Positions 26,929 to 34,891 of a DNA stretch of 64,000 nucleotides are shown piece by piece (the stretch's first letter is position 1; every line of letters begins with the position of its first letter). The DNA comes from Cedecea sp000277545 (GTDB lineage Bacteria; Pseudomonadota; Gammaproteobacteria; Enterobacterales; Enterobacteriaceae): the NCBI GenBank assembly GCA_050847315.1, contig CP193791.1, one strand, 5' to 3'. The notes under the pieces are model-generated. The model ran no database searches, was not told the DNA's origin, and was given only the letters and a program-made list of their open reading frames with translations. A program made the translations under genes and the position numbers.

Positions 26929-28044
26929 TCAGATCGCGCGCTCATCGCCGGGGGCGGCAAGCCCATCGCAAAGCAGGTCAACAATCAATAATGCGCCGTA
27001 ATGCCCTTCCCCGGGAGGCAGCCAGACGTCACCGGCCTGCCCCACGCTGGCGGGATCTTTCGTCACCATAACGATGGCTGCGCCCTGCCGCCTGGCCTGC
27101 TGCACGGCCGCTAACAAGGTGCTGTCCGGCGTCGAGCTGGCAAAGACGATCATTGCCTGCTCGCGATTCAGCATTGAGGCGGTGAAGCTCATCAGGGCAG
27201 GATCATAACAGACGCTGGCGGGCTGGCCCTGCGTCAGCAGGCGGTACTGCAAAAGGCTGGCAAAAGGCGTGTCTGCCGCGCCTGCGCTGAAAATATGAAT
27301 CGCTTTCGCTTGCTTCAGCAGCAAAACGGCGCGCGAAACATTAGCTTCCGGAAGCGTTTCCAGTTGCTGAGTTAGCGCCTGCTGGATGCCGCTCAACCGC
27401 TGTTGCCAGGAAGCCGGTAGCTCGCTACCCGGTATGGCGGTGCTGGCCTGCGCCAGCTTCATGCGTAGATCACGAATATCGTCGCAGCCTGCGGCTCTGG
27501 CAAAGCGCGTGATAGTGGCCGGACTGACGCCCGCCGCCTGGGCAAGCTGGTCGATTGTCGCCGACGACGCAAAGCCCGGATCGTGCAAAATAGCCTGCGC
27601 AACTCTGGCTTCCTGCTGGCTGAACTCCGCCAGCCGCTGGCGGATCCGGCTGATAATGTCGCCCTCAGCATCCCGCCCTATGGAATGAGAAAAGCGTTCC
27701 AGCACGTCTTTCGCCACGCCGCCCCGGTTGGCCAGAAACTGCAGCGTGTCATTATCCACCCAGGCGGCATCCCCTAGCAGTTGAGACGGCGCTGCCAGCA
27801 AATCCTGTACCCGGCTGTCGTGCTGCTGGTGGCGAACCTGGCCGAGGAAATCATTCATATCGCTGCAGCCGATGGTGCGCGCGAACTGCTGGAGCGTGGC
27901 CTGACTGACACCCGCGCGCGCCGCCAGCTGCTCCATGGTGGCATCCGGTAGCTGGAAGAAATTCTCCAGAAAAAAGCGGGCCAGCCGCGTTTCCTGGGGA
28001 GAAGAGTCGGCTAACCCATGGACCAGGTGATAAACAATATCCAT
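26929..28044 (-). CDS. RpiR-family regulator with three HTH repeats and SIS domain
   Basis: 371 residues, longer than the usual 280 of RpiR/MurR regulators. The HTH unit of the family appears three times at even spacing: residues 36-62 (TMEQLAARAGVSQATLQQF), 100-125 (TLQFLANRGGVAKDVLERF, a weaker copy) and 163-189 (TIDQLAQAAGVSPATITRF); the starts are 64 and 63 residues apart. A SIS sugar-phosphate domain follows (about 205-360, AIHIFSAGAADTPFASLL). It is divergent from a PTS/6-phospho-glucosidase operon, so it should control that operon in response to a sugar phosphate. Three related 17-bp palindromes fill the gap. The triple HTH is unusual. Confidence 0.87.
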   Translation of the reverse strand: MDIVYHLVHGLADSSPQETRLARFFLENFFQLPDATMEQLAARAGVSQATLQQFARTIGCSDMNDFLGQVRHQQHDSRVQDLLAAPSQLLGDAAWVDNDTLQFLANRGGVAKDVLERFSHSIGRDAEGDIISRIRQRLAEFSQQEARVAQAILHDPGFASSATIDQLAQAAGVSPATITRFARAAGCDDIRDLRMKLAQASTAIPGSELPASWQQRLSGIQQALTQQLETLPEANVSRAVLLLKQAKAIHIFSAGAADTPFASLLQYRLLTQGQPASVCYDPALMSFTASMLNREQAMIVFASSTPDSTLLAAVQQARRQGAAIVMVTKDPASVGQAGDVWLPPGEGHYGALLIVDLLCDGLAAPGDERAI

Positions 28045-28097
28045 CGCTGAAAGGTTCCTTGTGTCTGCGTCACAGGCGGATAAATCATCATAATGCG

Positions 28098-28114
28098 TTG
28101 AAATTATTTTTCAA
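28098..28114. promoter_or_regulatory. RpiR-type operator 1
   Basis: TTGAAA-TTATT-TTTCAA, perfect 6-bp arms with a 5-bp spacer, 54 bp upstream of the rpiR-type start. Same pattern as two further sites at 28218 and 28260. Confidence 0.65.
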
Positions 28115-28217
28115 TTAACTTTGCCGCGATGCCTTGCCGCCGTTTCACCCTCCTCCGTAAAAGTCTTGTTATTCCTTTAACATTCGGGAAACCAATAATC
28201 CAACGCAGATCACGGTC

Positions 28218-28234
28218 ATGAAAATAATTTTCAT
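28218..28234. promoter_or_regulatory. RpiR-type operator 2
   Basis: ATGAAA-ATAAT-TTTCAT, a perfect 17-bp palindrome (arms 8 bp around a central A). It lies 42 bp (about four helical turns) before operator 3, so two protein dimers could bind the same face. Confidence 0.65.
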
Positions 28235-28259
28235 ACATGCTGAATAAACGCACTGTTGT

Positions 28260-28276
28260 TTGAAACACGTTTTCAA
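28260..28276. promoter_or_regulatory. RpiR-type operator 3
   Basis: TTGAAA-CACGT-TTTCAA, same arms as operator 1, ending 17 bp before the PTS IIB start codon, so binding here would block expression of the operon. The shared core is TGAAA-N5-TTTCA. Confidence 0.65.
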
Positions 28277-28293
28277 TTTGAAGGATAAAGGTA

Positions 28294-28599
28294 ATGAAAA
28301 AGATCATGTTGTGTTGTGCCGCAGGGATGTCCACCAGCATGCTGGTGCAAAAAATGCGCGCCGAGGCCACAAAACGCGCCCTGGACATTCAAATTGACGC
28401 GGTGTCTGTGGCCGAAATTGAAAGTCACCTGCAGAGCGCCGACGTGGTGCTGCTCGGCCCTCAGGTGCAGTTCGAACTGGCCCGCCTTTCCGAGCTTTCG
28501 GCTCCTCTCGGCAAACCCGTGGCGGTGATCGACATGATGGATTACGGCACCATGCGCGGCGACCGCGTGCTGGATAAAGCCATAACTCTGATGGCCTGA
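28294..28599 (+). CDS. PTS lactose/cellobiose-type IIB component
   Basis: 101 residues beginning MKKIMLCCAAGMSTSMLVQKM; the CCAAGMSTS loop carries the phospho-cysteine of the ChbB-type IIB family. It passes phosphate from IIA to the incoming sugar at IIC. AAGGATAAAGGT precedes the ATG. Sixteen bases separate it from the GH4 gene. No IIA gene of the lactose/cellobiose type lies nearby. Confidence 0.93.
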   Translation: MKKIMLCCAAGMSTSMLVQKMRAEATKRALDIQIDAVSVAEIESHLQSADVVLLGPQVQFELARLSELSAPLGKPVAVIDMMDYGTMRGDRVLDKAITLMA

Positions 28600-28615
28600 T
28601 AACCGGGAGAAACCA

Positions 28616-29917
28616 ATGAAAATTACCGTTGTGGGCGGGGGCAGCAGCTACACCCCGGAACTGATTGAAGGCCTGATTCTGCGCCATGCCGCCCTGCCGA
28701 TGACGGAGCTGGCGCTGGTGGATGTAGAAGCGGGCCGCCAGAAGGTTGAAATCATCGCCGCGCTGGCTCGCCGCATGTTCGACAGCAAAGGTTTGGAACA
28801 GGTCAACGTGACGGTGCATTACGAACCAGACGCCGCGATTGTGGGTTCCAGCTTTGTGCTGACCCAGCTTCGCGTGGGGCAACTGCCCGCTCGCGCCGCC
28901 GACGAACGCCTGGGCCTCAGCCACGAGCTGCTAGGCCAGGAGACCACCGGTGTCGGTGGTTTTGCAAAAGCACTGCGTACTATCCCGGTGATGCTGGACA
29001 TTGCTAAACGCGTGGAGCGCCTGGCCCCGAATGCGTGGATTATTAATTTCACCAACCCGGCGGGGATCGTCACCGAGGCAGTTTCCCGCTACAGCGCCGC
29101 CAACATTGTTGGCCTGTGCAACGTGCCGGTGACCATGCACCACACCATCGCTGACATGCTCCAACTGCCTTACGACAAAGTCACGCTGCGCTTCGCCGGG
29201 CTCAACCACATGGTGTGGGTGCACGAGGTGATTGCCGATGGGCGGGACGCGACCGCCGAGGTGATTGAGATGTTGTGCGATGGCGAGCAGTTGTCGATGA
29301 ACAACATTAAAGCGATTCCGTGGCCGCCAGCCCTGCTGCGTGCCCTGAAAGCGATCCCTTGCCCGTACCACCGCTATTTCTGGCAAACCCGCACCATGCT
29401 CAAAGACGAGCTAGCGGATGCGGCGAACGGGAAAGGCACCCGCGCCGAACAGGTAATGAAAGTCGAGGCCGAGCTGTTTGAGCTGTACGCCAACCCGCAG
29501 CTCGACAAAAAGCCGGAGCAGTTGAGCCAGCGCGGTGGCTCGTTCTATTCCGAAGTGGCCCTGGAGCTTATCGACGCCCTGCACAATAACCTCGGCAAGC
29601 AGATGGTGGTGAATACCGCCAACAACGGCGCTATTCAGGGGCTGCCGGACGACGCGGTGATTGAAACCAACTGCGTGATCGACGCGCTGGGGGCCCATCC
29701 GCTGGCATTCGGCAAACTTCCTCCCCTGATGAATGGCCTGACCCAGCAGGTGAAAGACTTTGAACGACTGACGATTGAAGCGGCGGTCCACGGCGATAAA
29801 CAGCAGGCGCTCCTGGCCCTGATAGCGAACCCGCTGGTGGCTGACGTGAATATCGCTCAGGCGTTGCTCGATGAAGTGCTTGCAAGCAACAAGGCGTGGC
29901 TGCCGCAGTTCAATTAG
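28616..29917 (+). CDS. GH4 6-phospho-beta-glucosidase (ChbF/CelF-like)
   Basis: 433 residues. NAD-binding GGGSSYTPEL near 7-16, INFTNPAGIVTEA near 143-155, LCNVPVTMHH (metal Cys) near 169-178 and AGLNHMVW (metal His) near 196-203: the full GH4 set needing NAD+ and Mn2+. It should hydrolyse 6-phospho-beta-glucosides brought in by the PTS encoded around it. Middle gene of IIB-GH4-IIC. Substrate (cellobiose, chitobiose, aryl-glucosides) cannot be told from sequence. Confidence 0.93.
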   Translation: MKITVVGGGSSYTPELIEGLILRHAALPMTELALVDVEAGRQKVEIIAALARRMFDSKGLEQVNVTVHYEPDAAIVGSSFVLTQLRVGQLPARAADERLGLSHELLGQETTGVGGFAKALRTIPVMLDIAKRVERLAPNAWIINFTNPAGIVTEAVSRYSAANIVGLCNVPVTMHHTIADMLQLPYDKVTLRFAGLNHMVWVHEVIADGRDATAEVIEMLCDGEQLSMNNIKAIPWPPALLRALKAIPCPYHRYFWQTRTMLKDELADAANGKGTRAEQVMKVEAELFELYANPQLDKKPEQLSQRGGSFYSEVALELIDALHNNLGKQMVVNTANNGAIQGLPDDAVIETNCVIDALGAHPLAFGKLPPLMNGLTQQVKDFERLTIEAAVHGDKQQALLALIANPLVADVNIAQALLDEVLASNKAWLPQFN

Positions 29918-30008
29918 CGCCGCTTACCGGTGGGCGATGCTTTACGTCCACCCCACAACAGAAATCAATAACAATAATGCCCGGCCATGCGCCGGGACAG
30001 GGGTAACC

Positions 30009-31376
30009 GTGTCCGCAAAGAAATCGTTTCTTGAAAAATATGTGCTGCCCGTGGCGCTGAAAATCGCCGGGCAAAAGCACGTGCTTTCCGTCCGCGACGG
30101 GATCATTCTGAACATGCCTTTCATGCTGATTGGCTCGTTCTTCCTGATTTTCGCCTATCTGCCGGTGCCGGGTTACCCCCAGCTAATGACCGATCTGTTT
30201 GGTGCCACGTGGCAGACCAAGCTGCTTTATCCGGTCAAAGCGACCTATGACATCATGGCGATTATTTCGAGTTTCGGGATCGCCTATCGTCTGGCCGAAA
30301 AATACCGCACCATCGACCCGCTCACCGCCGGGGCGGTGTCGCTGGTAGCCTTTATCATGACCATCCCGCAGAACATCATGTTCACTCCGCCGTCCGGGGG
30401 GCCCGCTGAGTTTGTGAAGGGCGTGCTGCCCATGGGGCAAATTGGTAGCCAGGGGCTGTTTGTCGCCATTCTGATCGCCCTGCTTTCTACCGAAATTTAC
30501 CGGTTTATCAGCAACCGTAATCTGGTGATCCGCATGCCGGAGGGCGTGCCGCCTGCGGTAGCAAAATCGTTCCTCGCGCTGGTGCCGGGTTTTTGCGTGT
30601 TGGCCGTGGTGCTGGCGCTTCGCCTGCTGGTGGAAGCCACGCCGTTTGGTGACATCAACACCATGATCACCGATCTGGTCGGCATTCCGATGAGCCACAT
30701 TGGCGGCTCGTTACCGGGAATGATCGTGTCGGTGATCCTGATTGGTATTCTGTGGACGCTCGGCCTGCACGGCGACACCATCGTGCTGGTGTTTATCCGC
30801 CCGGTCTGGCTGACCAATATGTCCGAGAACCTGGCGGCATTCCAGAACGGCCTGCCTATCCCGCACATCATTACCCAGCAGTTCTATGACCTGTGGATCG
30901 CCCCTGGCGGCACCGGGGCGCTGTTAGGTCTGGTGATCTTTATGCTGATCCGCAGCCGCAGTGTGCAAATGAAGCAGCTGGGTAAAATTGCCGCACCGGG
31001 CAGCCTGTTTAACATCAGCGAACCGATGGTGTTTGGCATTCCTCTGGTGATGAACCCGTACCTGGTGGTGCCGTTTATTTTGACCCCGGTGGTGCTGGTG
31101 ATTGTCTCCTACACGGCGATGGCAACAGGTCTGGTAGCGCCGCCTGCGGGGATTGCGCTGCCGTTCACCACGCCGATTATCGTCAGCGGCTATTTAGCGA
31201 CAGGCGGCCATGTTTCCGGCTCGATTCTGCAGATTGTGAACCTGGCTATCTCGCTGGTGATGTATTACCCGTTCTTCCGGGTCTGGGATAACCTGAAATT
31301 CCGCGAGGAGCAACAGGCGAATCAGGCGACGGCAACTGCGCCGGTTGAGGCGGTGAGCGAGCGTAGTACGGTGTAG
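30009..31376 (+). CDS. PTS lactose/cellobiose-type IIC permease
   Basis: 455 residues from GTG 30009, preceded by ACAGGGGTAACC; earlier in-frame ATGs at 29871 and 29940 would give a non-homologous N-terminus. The start SAKKSFLEKYVLPVALKIAGQKHVLSVRDG and about ten membrane helices match ChbC/CelB. GGTGALLGL near 300 and NISEPMVFGIPLVMNPYL near 333-350 are family hallmarks. It is the sugar channel of the enzyme II complex; the required IIA must come from elsewhere. It ends 358 bp before the IS481 element. Confidence 0.92.
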   Translation: MSAKKSFLEKYVLPVALKIAGQKHVLSVRDGIILNMPFMLIGSFFLIFAYLPVPGYPQLMTDLFGATWQTKLLYPVKATYDIMAIISSFGIAYRLAEKYRTIDPLTAGAVSLVAFIMTIPQNIMFTPPSGGPAEFVKGVLPMGQIGSQGLFVAILIALLSTEIYRFISNRNLVIRMPEGVPPAVAKSFLALVPGFCVLAVVLALRLLVEATPFGDINTMITDLVGIPMSHIGGSLPGMIVSVILIGILWTLGLHGDTIVLVFIRPVWLTNMSENLAAFQNGLPIPHIITQQFYDLWIAPGGTGALLGLVIFMLIRSRSVQMKQLGKIAAPGSLFNISEPMVFGIPLVMNPYLVVPFILTPVVLVIVSYTAMATGLVAPPAGIALPFTTPIIVSGYLATGGHVSGSILQIVNLAISLVMYYPFFRVWDNLKFREEQQANQATATAPVEAVSERSTV

Positions 31377-31734
31377 CGGTTGATTGGTGTTCAGGAGGTT
31401 CCGTTCACCTCAAGTACAGCTTCGACCTCAGCCACCGCACCAGTGAACGTCTTAGGGGAGCCACCGTCACTCCCCTAAGAACCCGGACTCCCGGCCAAAT
31501 AAATCGACCGCGTGAGCGGCAAACCTCCATTTTATCTCCCAGTCCTGGGTCGGCTGAGATGCGTTCCCGACGCTCTCAGCCTCCGGTTATGACCCAACTC
31601 AGGCGGGGTTGAGCAGCCGGGAGCAGCGAAAGAGAGCGATCGTCGGGAACGAATCGCGAACGACCCCGAATGTTTGGGTGATAGCCGCTGGGTTTACCGC
31701 TTCAGCGGCGATGAGCTCGCCGGGCGCCGGGGGT
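31377..31734. other. Structured non-coding stretch before the IS element
   Basis: No convincing gene. Several stems are visible: CTTAGGGGAG/CTCCCCTAAG (31451-31479, 9-nt loop); GGCTGAGA/TCTCAGCC (31552-31581); CGTTCCCGACG (31562-31572) with CGTCGGGAACG (31641-31651) 68 bp later; and CAACTC/GTTGAG pairs near 31595-31613. Some of these exclude one another, suggesting alternative folds. Read on the minus strand a frame of about 41 codons begins near 31533 (MEVCRSRGRF...), with no known homologue that I can name. It may be a remnant of a P4-like prophage or another repeat family. Confidence 0.45.
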
Positions 31735-33068
31735 TGTCAGGGGGCATGGCGTTGTATGAACCGGTCACATGGGTTACAGAACTGACCGGTCACATGGGTT
31801 ACACCTTTCTCTCAATCTAACCTCAGGATACGGTGATTGATTCTGTCGTAATGCGCCAGTCTCAGTTCACCAAATCCTATTTCGTCGCATTGCTCATTCA
31901 ACGGTTTCATCCAGACCCACTCATTTCGTAGCGCTTCACTCAGAAATATTCGGGTACTGTTGAACCATAAATCTCCTCTCTGCGCGACTCTCAACATTCT
32001 GGCATTATCCGGGACAGGCATTTCTGTTCGTGGCCCCGCAAACTGTCTTTCCGAAGGTTTCCAGACCGAGGCCGGCGTTTTACCCTGAAGCGCTTTATGC
32101 GGCCTTATCTCGTTGAATTCCTTTCGCCATCTGTCAAACCATTGTTGCTGTTCTTCCAGAGAAGAAAATGAGCAATGTTGGTTGAGCGCTTCCTTCATTG
32201 TCCGGTGCATTCTTTCGTGACGCCCGTTTTCAGTCGGTTTACCTGGCCGGATACGTTCAGGAATAATGCCACATTTTAATAACCAGACGGACATGACACT
32301 CAACCCCCACACCCCATGTCCGGCAAAGGGTGCACCGTTATCAGTCCGTAATAATTGGGGCATGCCGTTTTCAATAAAAATGCGCTCGAGGCAGGAAACG
32401 ACAAAGGCATTATTAGGGGAATAGGTCGCCTCACTGGCGAGGATGATCCGGCTGCAGTTATCCGTCAGCGTGAGCGGGTAACACCATTTCCCGTTAGCAT
32501 GTTTAAATTTCCCTTTAAAATCAGCACTCCAGACATCATTGGGCTCTTTGACCTCATACAGAACATGGGGCTGTGTCGGCTTGAATCGAACAGGGGGGCG
32601 TGCTTTTACCAATCCATGAGACTTGAATATCTGGCCGACAGTGCTTGCGGCAGGGACACCGGGAGTATCCAGATTGAGCAGATATTGCCTGATTTTTTCT
32701 GGCCCCCACAGCATGTACTGCTTTTTAGTTTTCAGCAGCAACTGAACCATCGACTCAGGAATGGTGTTTTGATGATGGCGTGCCCTGGAACGGTCAGCCA
32801 GAGAGTTAACATCTTCGCCTGAAAAACGAGCTAACCACTTATAGCCCGTTTTACGGCTGATATTGAATCTGCGACAGGCATCGCTGACAGATAATCCGTC
32901 TACAAGGCATGCCATGACAAATTGCATTCGTTGCATGGTAACAGTCTCAAGCCAGGGCACGATAAACCTCCTCACTCAGTTTACCGTACCAGTTATAACC
33001 TGTTACCCATGTGCCCGGTTTAAAGTGTTACCTATGTGCCAGTTCATACAGCGTAATGCCCCCTGACA
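31735..33068. mobile_element. IS481-family insertion sequence
   Basis: Ends are imperfect inverted repeats starting TGTCAGGGGGCAT: left 31735-31747, right 33056-33068 (as ATGCCCCCTGACA), continuing inward through TGTATGAAC on both sides. Inside each end a motif like CACATGGGTTACA is tandemly repeated: left at 31761-31778 and 31786-31803, right twice in the form TGTTACCCATGTGCC near 33001-33042. Length 1334 bp with one transposase gene. I see no matching target duplication in the adjacent bases (left GGGGGT, right CGTTCA). The element is intact in coding terms. Confidence 0.85.
31812..32960 (-). CDS. IS481-family transposase
   Basis: 382 residues from GTG 32960, which has GAGGAGG seven bases upstream; another in-frame GTG (32975) overlaps that ribosome site. 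N-terminal HTH (GLSVSDACRRFNISRKTGYKWLARF, about 21-45) and an rve integrase core with DDE residues: VWSADFKGKF (D), LLRTDNGAPF (D) and ENGRHERMHRTMKEAL (E). Full length with no internal stop. Transposes the surrounding element by cut or copy and paste. Confidence 0.9.
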   Translation of the reverse strand: MPWLETVTMQRMQFVMACLVDGLSVSDACRRFNISRKTGYKWLARFSGEDVNSLADRSRARHHQNTIPESMVQLLLKTKKQYMLWGPEKIRQYLLNLDTPGVPAASTVGQIFKSHGLVKARPPVRFKPTQPHVLYEVKEPNDVWSADFKGKFKHANGKWCYPLTLTDNCSRIILASEATYSPNNAFVVSCLERIFIENGMPQLLRTDNGAPFAGHGVWGLSVMSVWLLKCGIIPERIRPGKPTENGRHERMHRTMKEALNQHCSFSSLEEQQQWFDRWRKEFNEIRPHKALQGKTPASVWKPSERQFAGPRTEMPVPDNARMLRVAQRGDLWFNSTRIFLSEALRNEWVWMKPLNEQCDEIGFGELRLAHYDRINHRILRLD

Positions 33069-33176
33069 CGTTCACTGTCTCTGAACTTGCATGGACAATA
33101 GATCAATAAGTGAACGGAAAATATCCAAACTTACAGAGAATGTATTCTCAGATCGCCTGCTCTCTCCCTGCGCCAG

Positions 33177-34772
33177 CTACTTCTTCACATCCACCTGATA
33201 AAAGATATGCTTCCCGAACGGATCAATTTCATACCCGGTCACCTCTTTACGCACCGGCTCGAAAATCGTGGAGTGGGCAATCATCACCGCAGGCATCTGG
33301 TCGTGCATCATTTGCTGCGCTTCTTTGTAGAGCTCAACTCGCTTATCGTGGTTCCCCTCGGCACGGGCTTCGAGAATCAGCTTATCAAACGGCTGATAGC
33401 ACCATTTGGATGAGTTAGACCCACCGTTGGCCGACGTGCAGGAAAACAGCGGCCCGAAGAAGTTGTCCGGGTCGCCGGTGGCCGTCGTCCAGCCCATCAG
33501 CGCCGCCTGGTGCTCACCGCCCTTCACTCGCTTGAGGTATTCGCCCCATTCGTAGGTGACAATTTTCGCCGTCACGCCAACTTTCGCCCAGTCGGCCTGA
33601 ATCATCTCTGCCATACGTTTAGCGTTCGGGTTATACGGACGCTGAACCGGCATTGCCCACAGGTCAATGCTCATGCCGTTGGCAAACCCGGCTTCTTTGA
33701 GCAGCGCCTTTGCTTTTTCAGGATCGTAATCGTAATCCTTGAGCTTATCGTCCGCGCTCCACACGCCCGGCGGCAGTAGGTTTTTTGCCTCGATGCCCGT
33801 GCCGTGGAACACCGCTTCGATAATGGCCGGTTTGTTAATCGCCATTGCCAGCGCCTGGCGCACTTTCACGTTATCGAGCGGCGGTTTCTGGGTGTTAAAT
33901 GCCAGAAAACCAGTATTCAGACCCGCTTTTTGCATCAGCGTGATGTCTTTGTTTTCCTTCATGCGCGGCAAATCCGCCGGGTTCGGGAACGGCATTACCT
34001 GGCATTCATTTTTCTCAAGTTTGGCGTAGCGGATCGACGCATCCGGCGTGATCGAGAACACTAAACGGTCGATTTTTGATTTGCCCTGCCAGTAATCAGG
34101 GAAAGCGGTATAGAGAATGCGGGAATCTTTCTGGTACTGCTTCAGCTCAAACGGCCCGGTGCCGATGGGGTCGGAATCGACGCGTTCCGGCGTGCCGGCC
34201 TTCATCATGACATCGGCGTATTCGGCAGAGAGAATCGAGGCAAAATACCAGCCTAAATCCGCGACAAACGGCGCTTCCGGGTGCGCCAGCGTGAAGCGCA
34301 CGGTGTTGTCATCCACTTTATCAATCGCTGTGATCAGCTTGCCAAACTCCAGGCTTTCAAAGTTGGAGTAATTGCCGTTGGAAACGTTGTGGTACGGATG
34401 CTTAGGATCTTTCTGGCGCATAAACGAGAAAATGACATCGTCCGCGTTGAAGTCTCTGGTGGGCTTAAAGTATTTGTTGCTCTGAAACTTAACGCCTTTA
34501 CGCAGATGGAAGGTATAGACTTTGCCGTCTTCGCTGACGTCCCAGCTCTCCGCCAGGCTGGGCTGCAGTTCCGTGGTGCCGACTTTAAAATCCACCAACC
34601 GGTTATAAACCGGCACCGCGCTGGCATCCACGCTGGTGCCCGAGGTGTAAAGCTGCGGGTTGAAGTTTTCCGGTGAGCCTTCGGAGCAATAAACCAGCGT
34701 GCTGGCCGCCACGCTGGTACTGATGGAGAGCGCCGCTACGGCAAGTGCAAGCGTTGTAATCTTTGTTTTCAT
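33177..34772 (-). CDS. DppA-like dipeptide-binding protein, orphan
   Basis: 531 residues. Sec signal peptide 1-23 (ISTSVAAS), then an SBP_bac_5 domain: TLVYCSEGSPENFNPQLYTSGTSVDAS, DPIGTGPFELKQYQKDSRILY, GLNTGFLAFNTQKPPLDNVKVRQALAMAINK, all close to E. coli DppA. It would bind dipeptides (or heme) in the periplasm. No permease or ATPase gene lies beside it, so it must borrow the main DppBCDF. Divergent from a PepT-like peptidase gene 119 bp away, which makes peptide use the common theme. Eight residues differ in length from typical DppA (535). Confidence 0.9.
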   Translation of the reverse strand: MKTKITTLALAVAALSISTSVAASTLVYCSEGSPENFNPQLYTSGTSVDASAVPVYNRLVDFKVGTTELQPSLAESWDVSEDGKVYTFHLRKGVKFQSNKYFKPTRDFNADDVIFSFMRQKDPKHPYHNVSNGNYSNFESLEFGKLITAIDKVDDNTVRFTLAHPEAPFVADLGWYFASILSAEYADVMMKAGTPERVDSDPIGTGPFELKQYQKDSRILYTAFPDYWQGKSKIDRLVFSITPDASIRYAKLEKNECQVMPFPNPADLPRMKENKDITLMQKAGLNTGFLAFNTQKPPLDNVKVRQALAMAINKPAIIEAVFHGTGIEAKNLLPPGVWSADDKLKDYDYDPEKAKALLKEAGFANGMSIDLWAMPVQRPYNPNAKRMAEMIQADWAKVGVTAKIVTYEWGEYLKRVKGGEHQAALMGWTTATGDPDNFFGPLFSCTSANGGSNSSKWCYQPFDKLILEARAEGNHDKRVELYKEAQQMMHDQMPAVMIAHSTIFEPVRKEVTGYEIDPFGKHIFYQVDVKK

Positions 34773-34891
34773 CGCTGTCTTCCTGTGGTGTTTGTCCTGA
34801 CCCTGAATGAATAAAGCTTGTGCAAAGCGCCTTAATAAATAACATTAAATTTACATTGCCAACAAACAACATCGAACAATAAGGAAACACT

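Noticed and set aside
31735..33068. Target-site duplication around the IS481 element
   Set aside because: Bases just outside the inverted ends (GGGGGT and CGTTCA) do not match.
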